Shown: piece after piece, positions 61,855-64,000 of the stretch
Numbering within the stretch: the stretch's first letter is position 1
How the letters are laid out: every line of letters begins with the position of its first letter
Assembly: GCA_964548025.1 (NCBI GenBank)
Contig: CAZJRI010000007.1
Span: forward strand, 1-64,000
DNA from: JAHRVQ01 sp964548025
GTDB lineage: Bacteria; Pseudomonadota; Gammaproteobacteria; Pseudomonadales; Azotimanducaceae
Length of the DNA: 64,000 bases
Direction: 5' to 3'
Notes under the pieces: generated by a model
The model's database searches: none
The model's input: only the letters and a program-made list of their open reading frames with translations
Told to the model about the DNA's origin: nothing
Program-made: the position numbers and the translations under genes

Positions 61855-62318
61855 TGACGAAAATTGTTGAGGGTGATTTTTCTGCGCTGACTGCCAGGTT
61901 CGTGATTGTCGTTGCGAGATTCAATGGCTTTGTTGTCGAAGGGCTGCTGTCGGGCGCAATTGATACGCTCAAACGGCATGGCGTAAATGACAACAATATC
62001 ACTGTGGTGCGAGTGCCGGGTGCGTTTGAAATCCCGGTTACTGCAAAAAAAGTTGCCCGGTCCGGCGATTACGACGCGGTGATTGCACTGGGTGCGGTCA
62101 TTCGTGGAGCGACGCCTCATTTTGACTTTGTTGCAGGAGAGTGCGCCAGCGGACTTGGACGCATTGCTCTGGAGGAGGAGTTGCCGGTTGCCTTTGGTGT
62201 ATTAACTACCGATACGATTGAACAGGCGATAGAAAGATCGGGAACAAAGGCAGGTAATAAAGGGGTGGATGTGGCGATGTCTGCCCTGGAAATGGTGAGC
62301 CTGTTACGTCAATTGTGA
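61854..62318 (+). CDS. ribH: 6,7-dimethyl-8-ribityllumazine synthase
   Basis: RibH condenses the pyrimidine and butanone phosphate precursors into lumazine, the next-to-last riboflavin step. The 154-residue protein has VIVVARFNGFV, RVPGAFEIPVTA, AVIRGATPHFDFVAGECASGL, ELPVAFGVLTTDTIEQAIERSGTKAGNKG, all close to family consensus, including the catalytic His (in TPHFDF). The ATG overlaps the ribD stop by one base. nusB follows after 10 bp. Confidence 0.96.
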   Translation: MTKIVEGDFSALTARFVIVVARFNGFVVEGLLSGAIDTLKRHGVNDNNITVVRVPGAFEIPVTAKKVARSGDYDAVIALGAVIRGATPHFDFVAGECASGLGRIALEEELPVAFGVLTTDTIEQAIERSGTKAGNKGVDVAMSALEMVSLLRQL

Positions 62319-62328
62319 ATCCATCTAA

Positions 62329-62799
62329 ATGAGCAAACCCAGAACCAAGAAAAAAGGTAACGATCCCAGGGCAACATCCGCTGGTCGTGGCAAAGCCAGA
62401 CGATTTGCACTGCAGGCACTCTACCAGATGAAAATGACCGGATGTAGTGCGGCAGAGGTTGAGAGCCAGTTTCTGCAGGATCATGAGATGAAGCGCGTCG
62501 ATACCGCCTACCTGCATGAACTGTTAGCAGGGATCAGTGAGCATAAAGAAGAACTTTCAACCCAGATCAAATCCAGGCTTGATCGAGATATAGACGAACT
62601 CGATCCGGTTGAAATGGCCGCCCTCTACGTTTCCACCTTTGAACTGATACATCGAATTGATATCCCTCATCGCGTTGTGATCAATGAAGGTGTTGAACTG
62701 GCAAAGCAGTTTGGTGCAGCAGAGAGCCACAAGTTTGTGAATTCAGTGTTGGACGGGCTTGCCAAAGATCACCGGCAAGATGAATACGGGCTCAGTTAA
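62329..62799 (+). CDS. nusB: Transcription antitermination factor NusB
   Basis: NusB with NusE (S10) recognises boxA and permits rRNA operon antitermination. The 156-residue all-helical protein has a basic N-terminus (RKKGNDPRATSAGRGKARRFALQALYQM), DELDPVEMAALYVSTFELIHR, PHRVVINEGVELAKQFGAAESHKFVNSVLDGLAK, the conserved core. It lies between ribH and thiL in the standard order. Confidence 0.95.
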   Translation: MSKPRTKKKGNDPRATSAGRGKARRFALQALYQMKMTGCSAAEVESQFLQDHEMKRVDTAYLHELLAGISEHKEELSTQIKSRLDRDIDELDPVEMAALYVSTFELIHRIDIPHRVVINEGVELAKQFGAAESHKFVNSVLDGLAKDHRQDEYGLS

Positions 62800-62814
62800 C
62801 CGACGATCTAAGAC

Positions 62815-63754
62815 ATGGATGAATTCGAGATAATCAAACGCTACTTCGTTGATCCGGATATATTTGAATCTGATCACCTGGTAGTTGGTCCTGGAGACGA
62901 CAGTGCTGTTTTGCGGGTGCCTGATGGCAGCGATCTTTGTGTATCAACGGATACCCTGATTGAAGGTGTTCATTTCCCCTCGGGGATCAATGCAGGTGTT
63001 GTTGCCAGTCGGTCGCTGGGTGCAAACCTGAGTGATCTTGCAGCGATGGGAGCAGATCCTTATGGCTGCACCCTGGCTTTAACCCTTGCAGACTATTCGG
63101 AAGAATGGCTGACTGAATTTTCTGCAAAAATGCGACAGGTTCTACATGATTACAAGCTATCACTATTTGGCGGTAATCTTGCCAGGGGTCAGCTCTCGGT
63201 AACTGTCAACATCATGGGACTGGTACCCAGAGATCAGAGTTTGCTGAGGTCTGGACGATGATATTTATGTCACCGGTCATCTTGGAGATGCAGCAGGGGG
63301 GCTTGCGATTATTCGGGATAAGATGGAGGTCGATCATCCCACGCTGCTGGCACGATATATGAATCCTGCACCAAGAATTTCAATCGGCAGGGCGCTCCGA
63401 AATATTGCGACCTCAGCCATCGATATATCAGACGGCTTTTCCGCAGACCTTGGCCATCTATGCCGGTCGAGTGGAATGGGTGCTTCGGTAGAGCTCGATT
63501 TAATCCCGGTATCGGAGTCACTGGTTTCAGCCTTTGGTCAGGAGAGTGCGCTCAATATGGCGATTCAGGGTGGTGATGACTATGAACTCTGTTTCACGGC
63601 ACCTGAGCGGTGTGCCGGTTCGATCAGGGAACTGATGCAAACCGAAGGCGTCACAATAACCTGCGTCGGTAAGATCAGGGCGGGGAGCGGAGTGGAAATA
63701 ACTGACAGCGAGGGAAGTCTCGTGCCTCATACCGCCGGATACAAACACTTTTAA
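62815..63754 (+). pseudogene. thiL: Thiamine-monophosphate kinase, interrupted by a frameshift
   Basis: ThiL phosphorylates thiamine monophosphate to the active diphosphate. The first frame (62815-63261) gives the N-terminal half: GPGDDSAVL, STDTLIEGVHFP, LSDLAAMGADPYGCTLALTL, LFGGNLARGQL, ending ...LLRSGR then TGA. The second half is in the +1 frame from 63248: DDDIYVTGHLGDAAGGLAII, SAIDISDGFSADLGH, MAIQGGDDYELCFTAP. At the joint (about 63249-63265) relatives read LRSGAKPGDDIYVTG; the A-K-P-G residues are missing, so a deletion of about 8 or 11 bases next to GGA fits. Either a real loss or an assembly error; the other genes of the operon are intact, which favours error. pgpA overlaps its end by one base. 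Confidence 0.85.
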
Positions 63755-64000
63755 TGGACCTCCGCAGAAAAGCATTCTCTGATCCCTGGTATTTTCTTGC
63801 GTTGGGTTGCGGTACAGGATTGTCAAGATGGATGCCAGGTACCATCGGTACCTTGTTTGCTTTACCATTTTGTTTTCTGTTCCAAATGTCGGGTATCGTT
63901 GGATACCTTGCTATTGTTTTGATTGCATTGCTCTTTGGTGTCTGGTTGTGTGGCAAAGTTGCTGATGACATGCAGGTTCAGGATCCGTCCAGTATCGTCT
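63754..64000 (+). CDS. pgpA: Phosphatidylglycerophosphatase A (3'-truncated by window edge)
   Basis: PgpA dephosphorylates phosphatidylglycerophosphate in the inner membrane. The 82 visible codons (ATG 63754, overlapping the thiL stop) give MDLRRKAFSDPWYFLALGCGTGLSRWMPGTIGTL, a hydrophobic stretch (about 37-65) and VQDPSSIV, beginning the D-PSSIVWDE metal-site motif. The order thiL-pgpA is standard. The gene continues past base 64000. Confidence 0.92.
   Translation, partial: MDLRRKAFSDPWYFLALGCGTGLSRWMPGTIGTLFALPFCFLFQMSGIVGYLAIVLIALLFGVWLCGKVADDMQVQDPSSIV

Noticed and set aside
61850..61860. Missing ribE and ribBA between ribD and ribH as a sign of deletion
   Set aside because: The ribD-ribH layout with one-base overlap is the normal E. 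coli arrangement; the other genes can lie elsewhere.

Overview
The window is a continuous stretch of gammaproteobacterial chromosome with moderate GC content. Gene content and gene order point to a Pseudomonas-like, probably free-living Gram-negative lineage. From memory of the Pseudomonas aeruginosa map, glnE-ilvE-waaF-waaC-waaG-waaP, hldE, the aldo/keto reductase and FAD oxidoreductase pair, waaA, the yqiB homologue-parE-parC, smp/serB/fimX, psd-rhdA, orn, queG through hflC, purA-tRNA-Leu-rnr-rlmB, rpsF-rpsR-yybS-rplI and dnaB-alr all appear in related order. The species cannot be named. A run of 10 Ns at 41840-41849 and a broken thiL suggest a draft or metagenome-derived assembly.

Layout. 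1-4.9 kb: the end of a GspE/PilB-type ATPase, the GlnE regulator of glutamine synthetase, and IlvE. 5.1-14.1 kb: an LPS inner-core cluster with heptosyltransferases WaaF and WaaC, a 755-residue protein made of two complete WaaG-like glycosyltransferases in tandem, the heptose kinase WaaP, a protein with two WaaP-like kinase domains, a GT4 glycosyltransferase, and a convergent LpxL-type acyltransferase. 14.2-19.5 kb: HldE (supplies ADP-heptose), two redox enzymes, WaaA (Kdo transferase) and an ArsC-like reductase. 19.6-27 kb: a YqiB-like protein, topoisomerase IV (parE, parC), a membrane sensor-like protein and SerB. 27-34.2 kb: FimX (c-di-GMP/type IV pili), the complete EF-P module (epmB, efp, epmA), psd, rhdA and orn. 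34.2-47 kb: the conserved queG / nnr-tsaE-amiB-mutL-miaA-hfq-hflX-hflK-hflC-yjeT-purA block. 47-53.3 kb: a lone type IV pilin-like gene, tRNA-Leu(CAG) beside a duplicated hairpin repeat, rnr, rlmB and the rpsF-rpsR-yybS-rplI ribosomal cluster. 53.5-57.4 kb: dnaB, alr, radA. 57.4-64 kb: a DUF3179 lipoprotein interrupted by an in-frame TGA, ettA, then nrdR-ribD-ribH-nusB-thiL-pgpA (thiL frameshifted, pgpA cut by the window end).

Most of the window is ordinary core genome: envelope biogenesis, chromosome topology and replication, translation quality control and cofactor synthesis. The least ordinary signals are these. (i) A TGA codon falls exactly on the first Cys of the conserved CPLC-type motif in the DUF3179 lipoprotein, a selenoprotein candidate or a fresh pseudogene. 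(ii) The WaaG-WaaG fusion lies in the same cluster as a kinase-kinase protein, so the LPS core may have an unusual sugar and phosphate pattern. (iii) Several non-coding repeats and dyads are unexplained: 13-bp repeats before orn, a 35-bp hairpin repeat at tRNA-Leu, a 19-bp palindrome before nrdR, and hairpins in the parE and hfq leaders. (iv) ParC and PurA carry substitutions in highly conserved motifs.
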